Below are positions 30,418-38,827 of a stretch of DNA of 64,000 bases, piece after piece (positions within the stretch are counted from its first letter, which is position 1; the number at the start of each line of letters is the position of its first letter). The position numbers and the translations under genes are program-made. The stretch is taken from NCBI GenBank assembly GCA_030655135.1, contig JAURWC010000084.1:1-64000 (forward strand), given 5' to 3'. Origin of the DNA: Hyphomicrobiaceae bacterium. Its GTDB lineage: Bacteria > Pseudomonadota > Alphaproteobacteria > Rhizobiales > Hyphomicrobiaceae. A model generated the notes under the pieces. That model did no database searches, was not told where the DNA came from, and worked only from the letters and a program-made list of their open reading frames with translations.

Positions 30418-31259
30418 CGCTGAGCGTCCTGACATTGGTGAAGAACCGCGAAACGCATCTTGCCAACCTTGTTGACGGATTGAACCGCAGCACTATCCCG
30501 GCAAAGGAGTTCGTCGTCGTCGACATGAGCGACGAGCCTGTTAAACGCCCTGGCACCGGTATTCCCACACGTGTCATCCGCCTTCAACGCGACGGGCTGC
30601 CACTGGCGGAGGCGCGCAATCTCGCAGCCCGTCATGCCAGCAGCGACTATCTTTTGTTTCTCGATGTCGACTGTATCCCCAGCAGAGATCTCATCGCAGC
30701 AATGCTGCCGGCGCTGCGCGCCAACGACGCGTTGATCTGCGCTAGCATCCGCTATCTCGCGGCCGGCGACGTCTCACAGGACTGGACGGAAGAGGATCTC
30801 GCCAGACGCGGGCAGTTTCACCCCGTGCGCCCATTCGCAGACGCGGGTCTGCAACGCGAGGACAATGCCGGGCTATTCTGGTCGCTCGCCTTCGGGATCC
30901 GCAAGGCCACGTTCGACGCCCTTGGGGGCTTCGATGAAAGCTTCGTCGGCTACGGCGCGGAGGACACGGATTTCGGCTTCCGCGCGCGCGATGCCGGCGT
31001 GCCGCTGCTTTTCATGGGAGGTCCCGGCGCGTTTCACCAGCACCACGCCGTCCATCGCCCGCCATTGCAAAACTTCGGCGACATTCTGCGCAACGCGGCG
31101 ACATTCCATCGCCGGTGGCATTTCTGGCCGATGGAAGGCTGGCTGACAGAATTCGAATCGATGGGGCTGATCGCGAGAACAAGCTCGGACATTTCCATTC
31201 TCCGGCTCCCCACATCACAGCAGGTAAATGCGGCCAAAAGCACCGACCAACGATTCTGA
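30414..31259 (+). CDS. Glycosyltransferase family 2 with galactosyltransferase-like C-terminus
   Basis: A 281-residue GT-A transferase. The N-terminal strand SVLTLVKNRETHLANLV, a DxD-type motif in LFLDVDCIPS and the acceptor-side segment GGFDESFVGYGAEDTDFGFR (typical of the Glyco_transf_7C region) are all visible. There are no membrane helices. It is the last gene of the seven-gene operon, coupled by ATGA to the methyltransferase gene, and runs convergently toward the YihY-family gene 43 bases away. Confidence 0.9.
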   Translation: MTLSVLTLVKNRETHLANLVDGLNRSTIPAKEFVVVDMSDEPVKRPGTGIPTRVIRLQRDGLPLAEARNLAARHASSDYLLFLDVDCIPSRDLIAAMLPALRANDALICASIRYLAAGDVSQDWTEEDLARRGQFHPVRPFADAGLQREDNAGLFWSLAFGIRKATFDALGGFDESFVGYGAEDTDFGFRARDAGVPLLFMGGPGAFHQHHAVHRPPLQNFGDILRNAATFHRRWHFWPMEGWLTEFESMGLIARTSSDISILRLPTSQQVNAAKSTDQRF

Positions 31260-31302
31260 TGCGGGATCGACAGGCCTTGCAGATCCCAAAACCTGCCACC
31301 AA

Positions 31303-32364
31303 TCATCGATCGCGGTAGAGGCGGTGCCAGGCCACAAACAGCACTCCAGCCGACATCGCCAGCACAGCCGCTCGCTTGGCGTCGATAGCCGGCAGCCGGG
31401 TCGCAAGGGCAACGGCCGGCGGCAGCGTGGATCCCTCGGACTTGCCGACCGTATCCGCCATGACCGCGCCGCGGAGTCCGAGCGGCTTCGGGAAGCCTGT
31501 CGTCGAATCCCGAATAGTCTGGTGCTCGGCCTCAGCGTTGAGCTGCGCGCCCAGCAGCACAATGACCATAGAGACCCACAGCCACGTCATGAACGCAATC
31601 ACAACACCCAGAGACCCATAAGCACTGTAGGCGGCAAAGGTGCGCACGAACCAGGAGAACGCTAGAGAAAACACGACCAGCAGAGCCACCGCCAGAAGCG
31701 AGCCCGGAGCGATCCATGCAAACCTGGCACTGCTGCGGCTCGGCGCCCAACGGTAAATCGCTGACAGCTCCAGCCACAGGAACAGCGCCAGCGACAAATA
31801 CGATATGACGGCAAGGGGCACCGTTTCGCTCACGTGGATCAGCTCGAGAAATTTGGGCAGGAGCAGCGTGCTGGCGAGAAAGGCTACGACCGACACCAGC
31901 CCCGCCACGGTCAGGGCGATGGCCGCAACGGTCAGCAGCAGCCAGGAGCGCTTTTCGCGTTCTCCATAAACGATATTGAGGCCCTCGATCAGCCCTTTCG
32001 TCGCCGAGCTCGCGCTGAACAAAGCGATTGCAAGCGCGATGGCGGCAGCGATGCCGAGCTTCTCCTGTGGCGCGGACGTGAGGCGCACCAGTTGATCCTG
32101 CAGCAAGGTCCTGACATCATACGGAAGCAGATGACTGATGCCGGCAACCTGATCGACGACCTGCGCGGGGTCGAACGCAAGACCGTAAATAGCAACGAGA
32201 GCGGCGAGGGCAGGTACAAAGGCGAGCAGGCCGAAGAACGCGATGCCGGCTCCGACAAGCATGACATGCTCGGTATCGAAGCGCGTCCACATGCGCCACA
32301 GAATGTCCCTCCATCCTTGCGCAGGTATCTCTGCGGGGCTGTCCGCTGTCCGGCCGTGTGGCAT
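31303..32364 (-). CDS. YihY/BrkB family inner-membrane protein
   Basis: A 353-residue polytopic membrane protein of the YihY/virulence-factor-BrkB family, with about six hydrophobic helices from roughly residue 40 to 270 (for example MLVGAGIAFFGLLAFVPALA and LGVVIAFMTWLWVSMVIVLL). The family motif LLGAQLNAEAEHQT follows the last helix, and a seventh hydrophobic stretch lies near the C-terminus. The molecular function of the family is unsettled. The start at 32364 lies just downstream of a GGAAC-N16-CGTT promoter; the frame to 32511 would begin upstream of it. Confidence 0.9.
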   Translation of the reverse strand: MPHGRTADSPAEIPAQGWRDILWRMWTRFDTEHVMLVGAGIAFFGLLAFVPALAALVAIYGLAFDPAQVVDQVAGISHLLPYDVRTLLQDQLVRLTSAPQEKLGIAAAIALAIALFSASSATKGLIEGLNIVYGEREKRSWLLLTVAAIALTVAGLVSVVAFLASTLLLPKFLELIHVSETVPLAVISYLSLALFLWLELSAIYRWAPSRSSARFAWIAPGSLLAVALLVVFSLAFSWFVRTFAAYSAYGSLGVVIAFMTWLWVSMVIVLLGAQLNAEAEHQTIRDSTTGFPKPLGLRGAVMADTVGKSEGSTLPPAVALATRLPAIDAKRAAVLAMSAGVLFVAWHRLYRDR

Positions 32365-32411
32365 GGCATACCTTGTTGGAGAACAGTGTTGCGAGAATCC
32401 AGTGTCGTTTG

Positions 32412-32436
32412 AACGGCGGCTTATGCATGAGGTTCC
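32412..32436 (-). promoter_or_regulatory. EcfG/RpoE2-type promoter
   Basis: Minus strand: GGAAC (32436-32432), 16 bases, CGTT (32415-32412). A perfect consensus, about 48 bases before the YihY-family start. Confidence 0.65.
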
Positions 32437-32590
32437 AGCCGTCGCTCCCGAGCAAGCTGGGTCCATTGCATCCATGATCCGTCCGGCCCGCCCGCCGGGT
32501 CCGCCTGACATACGCTTAGCCGCCGCTGACCGGACCCGTTCCTGAGTGAGGCAAGACGGCTGGCTGGCCCAGACCCTTCGCGAGAAGGGC

Positions 32591-32616
32591 GGAACCCCGT
32601 GATCCAGGCCACCGTT
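32591..32616 (+). promoter_or_regulatory. EcfG/RpoE2-type promoter
   Basis: GGAAC at 32591-32595, 17 bases, CGTT at 32613-32616 (GGAAC-N19-TT). It ends 18 bases before the exonuclease III start, so the leader is very short. Confidence 0.6.
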
Positions 32617-32634
32617 TGCTGCTGCGGAGGATCG

Positions 32635-33408
32635 ATGAAAATCGCGACTTTCAATATCAACAACGTCAACCGGCGGCTACCCAACCTTCTGGCGTGGTTG
32701 AAGTCCGCAAAGCCGGATATCGTCTGCCTGCAGGAGCTGAAGGCGGAGCAGTCGGCGTTCCCGGCGGAGGCCCTTAAGAAGGCGGGATATCGTGCCGCGT
32801 GGAAAGGCCAGAAGACTTGGAACGGCGTGGCCATCCTTTCCCGCCGCCATGACATACACGTCACCCGCGATCAGCTGCCCGGCGATGCGGCCGACAAGCA
32901 GAGCCGATACCTGGAAGCTGCCATCAACGGCATCATTATCGGCTGCATCTATCTACCGAACGGCAATCCACAGCCCGGGCCCAAGTTCGACTACAAGCTC
33001 GCCTGGTTTGAACGGTTGATCCGCCACGCGCGCGCCCTGAAAAAACTCGCTGTGCCGGTGGCGCTCGTGGGCGATTACAATGTCGTTCCGGCCGACTTCG
33101 ATATCTATCCGACCAAGTCCTGGGACAACGATGCGCTGCTGCAGCCGGAAAGCCGCGCCGCCTATCGCAAGCTCTTGAAGCAGGGCTGGACCGACGCTTT
33201 GCGAGAACTGCACCCCGACAAGCCGATGTACACGTTCTGGCATTACCTGAGGCACCGGTGGGAGAACGACAAAGGCCTCCGCCTCGATCATTTGTTGCTG
33301 AGCCCGGATTTAGCCAAACAGCTTACGCACGGCGGCGTCGATCGCGCAGTACGCGGCCGTGAAGGCGCCAGCGATCACGCGCCCGCCTGGATAGAGCTTG
33401 ATCGATGA
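32635..33408 (+). CDS. xthA: Exodeoxyribonuclease III (AP endonuclease)
   Basis: A 257-residue Mg-dependent exonuclease/AP-endonuclease of the Exo III family. Conserved blocks are ATFNINNVNRRL (Asn), IVCLQELKAEQSAFP (metal-binding Glu), VGDYNVVPADFDIY (catalytic Asp/Asn) and LRLDHLLLS plus ASDHAPAWIEL (terminal Asp-His). GCGGAGG precedes the ATG at 32635; the frame opening at 32599 lies within the promoter. With an apparent stress promoter it is probably a second, stress-induced XthA for repair of oxidative or desiccation damage. Confidence 0.93.
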   Translation: MKIATFNINNVNRRLPNLLAWLKSAKPDIVCLQELKAEQSAFPAEALKKAGYRAAWKGQKTWNGVAILSRRHDIHVTRDQLPGDAADKQSRYLEAAINGIIIGCIYLPNGNPQPGPKFDYKLAWFERLIRHARALKKLAVPVALVGDYNVVPADFDIYPTKSWDNDALLQPESRAAYRKLLKQGWTDALRELHPDKPMYTFWHYLRHRWENDKGLRLDHLLLSPDLAKQLTHGGVDRAVRGREGASDHAPAWIELDR

Positions 33409-33478
33409 GCCGCGCGACCGGTGAGGCGGTCCATAACAAAACTGAGGGTGCGGCTCAGTAGAACTGTGTCGCCCTGAC

Positions 33479-33503
33479 GGAACGGAAGGGACCCGGGCCG
33501 GTT
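33479..33503 (+). promoter_or_regulatory. EcfG/RpoE2-type promoter
   Basis: GGAAC at 33479-33483, 18 bases, TT at 33502-33503 (local GGTTTG), about 34 bases before the next gene. Confidence 0.55.
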
Positions 33504-33536
33504 TGACGTCAAAGCTTCACACAAGGGTCCGCAAAC

Positions 33537-34046
33537 ATGCATCGTCTCCTAGCCGCCGTCGGCGTCGCACTTCATCTTTCAGCTGGCGGCGCGTGGGCCG
33601 CATCGCAACAACGCTGCCTTGAAGTGTGGAAGACCGTGGATCTTGACGCCAACGGGGCGCTCGACACCTCCGAGGACAAACCAGGTTACATCTCTGCAGC
33701 CGCTAAGAGCGGGGCCAAGGTCGTGAAGGCCGACCAGCTCAGCCGCGAAGAATTTCTGCAGTACTGCGCGACGAATATCTCGGAAGCGGATGGAACCTCA
33801 AACCCGCAGCCGGCCGCCAGCAAGGAAACGGGCACCGCTCCCAAAGATCTCGGCAAAGGTGACATCACGCCAGGAACAAAGCCGCTTGCTGAAGCAGATG
33901 TCCGGAAAAAACTGGAAGCCAGTGGCTATCGTGAGCTGACCGATCTGAAGCTCGACGCATCAGGTATCTGGAGCGCTCAGACAACGGTGAACGGAAAGCG
34001 GGTTACGGTTCGAGTGGACCCGCAGGGCGATATCGTCTCACAATAA
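33537..34046 (+). CDS. Secreted protein with EF-hand-like and PepSY-like segments
   Basis: A 169-residue protein. Residues 1-21 are a signal peptide (cleavage near AWA-AS). A calcium-loop-like stretch VDLDANGALDTSED follows near residue 34. After a polar Ser/Thr/Pro-rich linker, the C-terminal 50 residues (ADVRKKLEASGYRELTDLKL onward) resemble a PepSY/YpeB-like fold that often acts as a small periplasmic inhibitor or binding module. Two cysteines (CLEVW, YCATN) could form a disulfide. Its own stress-type promoter lies upstream; the 41-residue gene follows after 11 bases. Function unknown. Confidence 0.75.
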   Translation: MHRLLAAVGVALHLSAGGAWAASQQRCLEVWKTVDLDANGALDTSEDKPGYISAAAKSGAKVVKADQLSREEFLQYCATNISEADGTSNPQPAASKETGTAPKDLGKGDITPGTKPLAEADVRKKLEASGYRELTDLKLDASGIWSAQTTVNGKRVTVRVDPQGDIVSQ

Positions 34047-34057
34047 AGGAGAAGGCA

Positions 34058-34183
34058 ATGTATGAAAATGCAGGACTTCTAATCTGGGTATGGATTCTCG
34101 TCGGCAATGCCATCGGCATTTTCATCCTCAATGGCGCGGGCGGTGATACGTCCGCCATGAGCACGAGGCCAGGCGTACGATAG
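34058..34183 (+). CDS. 41-residue single-span membrane peptide
   Basis: A 41-codon frame preceded by AAAGGAGAAGGCA, an excellent ribosome binding site. The peptide has one hydrophobic helix (about residues 7-25, LLIWVWILVGNAIGIFIL) and a short polar tail. It sits 11 bases after the EF-hand/PepSY-like gene and is probably in the same stress-induced transcript. No family is recognised; stress-induced mini-membrane proteins of this size are common. Confidence 0.6.
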   Translation: MYENAGLLIWVWILVGNAIGIFILNGAGGDTSAMSTRPGVR

Positions 34184-34220
34184 AGATTGCGCGTTGCGCG
34201 CGGACAACCAGGCTTGAATA

Positions 34221-34760
34221 CTATGCCGCCGACCGCGCCGAGCAGCCCGAGACACACTCTTCGATGCGCGAACCATCCAGGGCCTCCCCTTCCTTGGCCG
34301 ATCGCAAGTCGTAGATATCGCGCCCCGCCAGCCGGCCCTTGGATTTCGGATCGTCCTGATAGGAAATCAGGTGCCAGTGCTTGTCTGCCGCAACCGACAG
34401 GGGCATGAAGGGATTTCGCGGCACAGCGCGAAGGTAGCGGCGCTTCTTGCCGGTGGCATCGCCGCCATCGACCCCCTCGACGAGCACGTCGAACGAGATG
34501 GGGTAGCCGTCAGCGCTCGCTGCCTTGGCAAACCCGGCGCCGCCCTTCGCCTCTTCCCAATCGGCATGAAAGCGGTCGATGGCGCCTCGCACCTCGCGCA
34601 AGGTTGCCTTGAGGGCGAAGGCCTTTTCCCGTTCGGCCTTCTTGCTTGCGACCGGCGCGGCCATGCCCGCCAGGACCGAGACGATGAGCAGGACCACGAT
34701 CATCTCGATCAGCGAGTAACCGGACGAGGCGCCGCAAGCTGGTGCTGCACGCGGTCTCAT
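34221..34760 (-). CDS. Type II secretion/type IV pilus-like pseudopilin
   Basis: A 179-residue prepilin-like protein. The leader ends in Gly14 and is followed by YSLIEMIVVLLIVSVLAG: the class III prepilin cleavage motif, with Glu at +5 of the mature protein and an N-terminal hydrophobic helix. The globular part (residues 60-179) is not GspG-like and contains two C-terminal cysteines (ECVSGCS). It is the last gene of the secretion operon, overlapping gspD by four bases. It is probably a minor pseudopilin. Confidence 0.85.
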   Translation of the reverse strand: MRPRAAPACGASSGYSLIEMIVVLLIVSVLAGMAAPVASKKAEREKAFALKATLREVRGAIDRFHADWEEAKGGAGFAKAASADGYPISFDVLVEGVDGGDATGKKRRYLRAVPRNPFMPLSVAADKHWHLISYQDDPKSKGRLAGRDIYDLRSAKEGEALDGSRIEECVSGCSARSAA

Positions 34761-37150
34761 CGGATCTCCACCTTGGACGTGCCGAGGTCCAGCGGCAGTT
34801 CGCTGCCATCCTGCCCTTTCGGGGCACCGGTGGCATTGATCAACAGATAGGACAGGCCCTTCTCAGTGCCGCGTAGCGTCAGCTTCGCCAGCACGGCCTG
34901 GCCGCTCGCCGCGCCGGGTGGAATTTTCCGGATCGACAGATCGATGGCGCCGGATTTGCCGGCCGTCTCCGCAGCCAGCACTTCGCCGGTGCCGCTCTGG
35001 GCTTCAGCCCCGGCCAACGCCAGCTTGGCCGGATTGAACAAGACGCGGGCGTTGAGCTCGGATGCCCGGCCAAGGTTGGACCCCAAGACTTCGACGGTCA
35101 CCGTGTTGCCGTTCTCGACGCTGTATTGCTCGGTGGAAAAGGCGAGCCGAAGATTGGCGCCACTGCCGGTCTCGCCATTGCCCGAACCATTGGTCGCGAC
35201 GGTCGTTTCGAAGCCGCCGTCCGCGCCATTTGCAGCCTTTTGCAAACGCGCTCCCCCGCTGCTCGATGCGGGCGCGTTGGCGTCCTCGCGCCGCGCGCCA
35301 CCTGACTCGCCAGGCTTCAGATTGTAGCGGGGAGGCTTGCCGCCTTCGCTTTCGCGTTTCCAAGCGTCGTTGGGATCCTCGGTCGAGAAATTGCTTTTGC
35401 GGCCGCTGTAGAAGTCTGTGTCGCCGTGGTTGGGGAGCGACCGCGCGCGAATGACGTGCGGTGTGATCGTCAACAACAGGTCTGTGCGGTTGTCGGCGTC
35501 GTCATTGACTTGAAACAGGCTGCTCACGATCGTGCCGGTCTCGCCCAGGCCCGGCACCTTTTTCAAGTTGCGGCGCTCCTCATCGCGAATGAGGCCGCCG
35601 AGAACCGCGGTCTCCCCTTCGCGCAGCAGCATGACCGTGTCGACGTTGCGCGTGCCGATGGAGTAGGCGGGTTCATCAGGCGTGCCGAGATTCTGCCCCA
35701 GTGAACTCACCTCCAGCTTCATAGCGACGTTGATGGTGTCGTCGAGGTGATATTCCGGTAAAACCTCCAGCCGTATGCCGACGTCCTTGTACTCGAACTG
35801 CGTACGCGTCTGCCCCGTCGCGTCCTGAACCGTTGACGAGCGCAACGGCACGCGGTCGCCGATATGGATCTTGGCGGGACTGCCGTCGGTGGTGCGCACG
35901 CGCGGCTTTGCCAGAATGCGCGCGTCGACATCGTTCTTGAAGTATTTGAGCGTCATCGTCGGCACCGTGATCAGGCCGTCGGCCAACACCTTTCCAGCCG
36001 CCATCTTCTCAGTCAGCGCGTTCAGAGTGAATTGCGGAACTGACGTCGTTATCTGTGAGCCATAGTCGATGCCAAGTTGTTCGCTCTTGGAGCGATTGAC
36101 CTCCAGGATCTCGACATCGAGCATGATCTCGGCGGGACGGCGATCGTTGGCGGCAATCAGGCGTTCGACAACCTTCAACGTCTCGCGCGTATCCCGCACC
36201 TGAATGGTGTTGAGTTGCTTGTTCGGGATCAGCGTCTTCAGCGACATGGACGCCTTGATCAGCTCCGCCATCTGCTCGGCCTTGGCCGTCTGCAGATGAA
36301 AGGTTTTCATGTACTGTTCGGCGTACTTCTCCTGCTTCTCCGGCGTATTCTCAGCGATGACGACGGAGTTCGGGCCAATCACCTTGTAGAAGCCGTCGCT
36401 CGCCTGCATCAGCATGTTGAAGGCCTGCGCATACGTCACGTGACTGGCCGATACGTTCACTTCCTTGTCCTGCATATCGCCGTCGAAGATGAAGTTGAGA
36501 TCATGCGTCTCGGAGACGACTTTGAGCGCATCCTTCAGCTTGGCTTGCTTGAAGTTGATATCGAGAGGCGCGCGGCTGTCGAAGGCCTTGATCACATAGC
36601 GGCGATCGATCTTCTCGCGTGCCGTGGCAATCTCGGACAGCTCTTTGGCAATGCGGGGGTTGCCGCTCTCGATCATGTTGGCTTTCTGGAACAGGCCCTC
36701 AGCCAGATCGAAATTGCCGACGGTTTTGGCCCGCATGGCTTCGCCATAGAGCCGGTCCATCTCGCGCCGGCTGATGACGGAGTTGCGCTGCTCCACCAAC
36801 GCGGTGTTGCCCGGGTCGGCAAGCAGGCCCATCTCGAACTTCTGCAGGGCGTTGGTATACTCGCCGTCGTTGAGTGCCTTCTGTCCGCCTGCCAGGTAAT
36901 GGGTAGACGCCTCTTCCTGCAATTGCCGCAAGTCGGTGTCGACGGCGGCCGTCGGGGCATTCTGCCGCCGCTCTTTGCGCTTCTCCATGACGCGCTGGAG
37001 ATAATAGTCGTCGGACCGCGCTTCAGGCGAGGCGTCCAGGCTCGCGCCCTGCGGCATGCCGAGCATGCTTCCGGTGCCGGCGCAGGCTGTCAGAAACGCG
37101 CCGGCCAGCATTGCGGTGATGACGGCGGCGAACGAGCGCGATAATTTCAT
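34757..37150 (-). CDS. gspD: Secretin (GspD-like lipoprotein) with C-terminal cohesin-like domain
   Basis: A 797-residue outer-membrane secretin. The signal ends in a lipobox (FLTAC, Cys23). Residues about 65-185 look like TPR-type helical repeats; a STN/N0-type domain follows (PLDINFKQAKLKDALKVV), then N1-like repeats and the secretin core (about 340-590) with VPLRSSTVQDATGQ, GETAVLGGLIRDEE, KKVPGLGETG and LLLTITPHVI. After a low-complexity linker, residues about 670-797 form a cohesin-like beta domain (EQYSVENGNTVTVEVLGSNL, ARVLFNPAKLALAGAE). A cohesin-like tail on a secretin is unusual and could bind a partner or cargo. It is in the middle of the minus-strand secretion operon. Confidence 0.9.
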   Translation of the reverse strand: MKLSRSFAAVITAMLAGAFLTACAGTGSMLGMPQGASLDASPEARSDDYYLQRVMEKRKERRQNAPTAAVDTDLRQLQEEASTHYLAGGQKALNDGEYTNALQKFEMGLLADPGNTALVEQRNSVISRREMDRLYGEAMRAKTVGNFDLAEGLFQKANMIESGNPRIAKELSEIATAREKIDRRYVIKAFDSRAPLDINFKQAKLKDALKVVSETHDLNFIFDGDMQDKEVNVSASHVTYAQAFNMLMQASDGFYKVIGPNSVVIAENTPEKQEKYAEQYMKTFHLQTAKAEQMAELIKASMSLKTLIPNKQLNTIQVRDTRETLKVVERLIAANDRRPAEIMLDVEILEVNRSKSEQLGIDYGSQITTSVPQFTLNALTEKMAAGKVLADGLITVPTMTLKYFKNDVDARILAKPRVRTTDGSPAKIHIGDRVPLRSSTVQDATGQTRTQFEYKDVGIRLEVLPEYHLDDTINVAMKLEVSSLGQNLGTPDEPAYSIGTRNVDTVMLLREGETAVLGGLIRDEERRNLKKVPGLGETGTIVSSLFQVNDDADNRTDLLLTITPHVIRARSLPNHGDTDFYSGRKSNFSTEDPNDAWKRESEGGKPPRYNLKPGESGGARREDANAPASSSGGARLQKAANGADGGFETTVATNGSGNGETGSGANLRLAFSTEQYSVENGNTVTVEVLGSNLGRASELNARVLFNPAKLALAGAEAQSGTGEVLAAETAGKSGAIDLSIRKIPPGAASGQAVLAKLTLRGTEKGLSYLLINATGAPKGQDGSELPLDLGTSKVEIR

Positions 37151-37154
37151 GGCC

Positions 37155-37652
37155 TCACTCCTCGCTCAGCGTAAACGTCCGCGTGACGTTCGCCAGGCTG
37201 TCGGTGACGAGCACGCGGTTCTCTTGGATGCCATCGATCTTAAGCGCTGCGTCGGCACCGAACTGTTGTCCGGCAACCACGGTTTCCACCTCGTCGCCGA
37301 CTTCGACGAGAATGGCCAGCTTCGGGCCGCGGCTGACGACGCCGATCACCTTGAGTTGTGACAAGCGGTCCGGTGGGGGCGGCGCGGGCGGAGGCGGGGG
37401 CTCTGCCGCAACGGCTACGACGGGTGGCGGTTCGGGCGGCGGTGGCTGCACGACGTTGAAGAGATCGCGCTTGACCTCGGCACTGTCCGCCCCGCTTGCC
37501 GACGTGAGAACCGGAAGACTGAGACGCTGTCCCGCAGATGCCGACGCCATGCCCTGGTCTGCCGGCACAACCGGGTCGTCTAGCGCGACGTAGGCCGCGA
37601 CAGTGGCCATCGCGGCCGCCGCGTACACCGCGTAGCGGGTGGTGGTTGCCAT
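37155..37652 (-). CDS. GspC/PilP-like periplasmic connector
   Basis: A 165-residue protein: one N-terminal helix (residues 5-22), a proline-rich linker (PPPPEPPP and PPPPPAPPPP) and a C-terminal beta domain (residues about 95-160, LSQLKVIGVVSRGPKLAILV) with the homology-region/PilP fold. Such proteins link the inner-membrane platform to the secretin. It sits between the PilO-like and secretin genes, the usual gspC/pilP place, three and four bases from its neighbours. Sequence alone does not decide between the GspC and PilP naming. Confidence 0.82.
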   Translation of the reverse strand: MATTTRYAVYAAAAMATVAAYVALDDPVVPADQGMASASAGQRLSLPVLTSASGADSAEVKRDLFNVVQPPPPEPPPVVAVAAEPPPPPAPPPPDRLSQLKVIGVVSRGPKLAILVEVGDEVETVVAGQQFGADAALKIDGIQENRVLVTDSLANVTRTFTLSEE

Positions 37653-37655
37653 GCG

Positions 37656-38219
37656 CTAGACCTTCCGTGCCTGGCGGCGCTTCACGATGATACGCGCGCG
37701 CAGGACAGGCTCTGCACGTTCAAGAACCACGCGCTCGATCGTGACGAATTCCGGCAGTTCGCGCACGCCCGCTAGGAACGCCTTGACGCTCGCGTAGTCG
37801 CCCTTCAACGAAAATTCAAAGATCGTGGTTTCCGTTGCGGCCTTATCCTTCGGCGCGGCGCGCGACGAGAATTGCAGCAGGTCGGCGCGTGTCGCAGCCG
37901 AAAGCTTTTCGACCTCGGCAATGAACTCCGGTTCGCTGCGTGCCAGCTGAAGCTTCTTCTCCAACGCCTCGGCCTGCGCAGTCCGCGTCCGGTACAGGTC
38001 CGCCATGTCCTGGCGGTGCTTCAGCTCCTTCAACTCGGCCAGAAGCGCGGTGTTGCGCGCCTCTGTTTCGGTCAACAGCGCGGCCGCAGGGTGCCAAACG
38101 GCGATGACGACCACACCGAGTGCCAGTGAGCTGAGGGCCAGCATCGCCAGTCCCGCCAGCACCAACGGCTGCCGGGTGACATGCAGAGTCATGCGCTTGG
38201 TTGGGAAACCCAACATCAT
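37656..38219 (-). CDS. PilO/GspM-like inner-membrane platform protein
   Basis: A 187-residue bitopic protein: one transmembrane helix (about residues 18-42), a coiled-coil stretch (TEARNTALLAELKELKHRQD) and a ferredoxin-like C-terminal domain (FEFSLKGDYASVKAFLAGVR). This is the PilO/GspM architecture that pairs with PilN/GspL beneath the pilus or pseudopilus. The ATG at 38219 overlaps the PilN-like stop (ATGA). Confidence 0.85.
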   Translation of the reverse strand: MMLGFPTKRMTLHVTRQPLVLAGLAMLALSSLALGVVVIAVWHPAAALLTETEARNTALLAELKELKHRQDMADLYRTRTAQAEALEKKLQLARSEPEFIAEVEKLSAATRADLLQFSSRAAPKDKAATETTIFEFSLKGDYASVKAFLAGVRELPEFVTIERVVLERAEPVLRARIIVKRRQARKV

Positions 38220-38827
38220 CGCGTCCCTCCACGCGACGCGCGGCTTTCATGGCCCACATCCAAGAGCAGATGCACCTGGGTCTGGCTGGTGCCGGCCGCT
38301 GCCACCTGCTTCTTGTCGAGCAGACGCACTTTGGAGAACATGGCGTGGTCATCCAGCACGTCGAACAGCCGGGTCAGTTCCTGACTGTTGGTGGATGTGG
38401 CCACAAGGTCGGCCGCGCCCTTGTTGCGGTCGTAATCCATGTTGATCAGCACGGCATCGTTCGGCAGCGTCTGCTCGAGCGTGTCGAGCAGCCCGCCGAC
38501 ACTGGGGGTTGCGCCATAGTCCAGGGCGTTGAGTGCAGTGATGCGGTCGCGAAGCGCTGCGAATACCTCAACGGCCGGCGCATCGGCCGCGGCCGTCTTG
38601 GCCTGCGCGACCGCCTCCCGTAAGCGCGCAACGCGCCGTTCGGTCAGGTCAACCTGCGTCGCACTGTCGTGCGCCGCTTGCAGCAGCACCAGGGAGGTTG
38701 CTGCGGCGGCGAGCGACGACGCCAGGGCAATGCCGGCGACCATGAACGTCAAACGCCGTGTATCGCGGCCGAAGTTCGCAAGGCCGGCTGAGGCGGCACC
38801 CGCTCTCCAAAGCAAAGTGCCCTTCAT
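38216..38827 (-). CDS. PilN-like inner-membrane platform protein
   Basis: A 203-residue protein with one transmembrane helix (about residues 28-50, FMVAGIALASSLAAAATSLV), a coiled coil (QVDLTERRVARLREAVAQAK) and a ferredoxin-like C-terminal domain (VGGLLDTLEQTLPNDAVLIN). This matches PilN, equivalent to the periplasmic half of GspL. The start overlaps the PilM-like stop as ATGA. Open reading upstream to 39046 is an overlap artefact. Confidence 0.85.
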   Translation of the reverse strand: MKGTLLWRAGAASAGLANFGRDTRRLTFMVAGIALASSLAAAATSLVLLQAAHDSATQVDLTERRVARLREAVAQAKTAAADAPAVEVFAALRDRITALNALDYGATPSVGGLLDTLEQTLPNDAVLINMDYDRNKGAADLVATSTNSQELTRLFDVLDDHAMFSKVRLLDKKQVAAAGTSQTQVHLLLDVGHESRASRGGTR

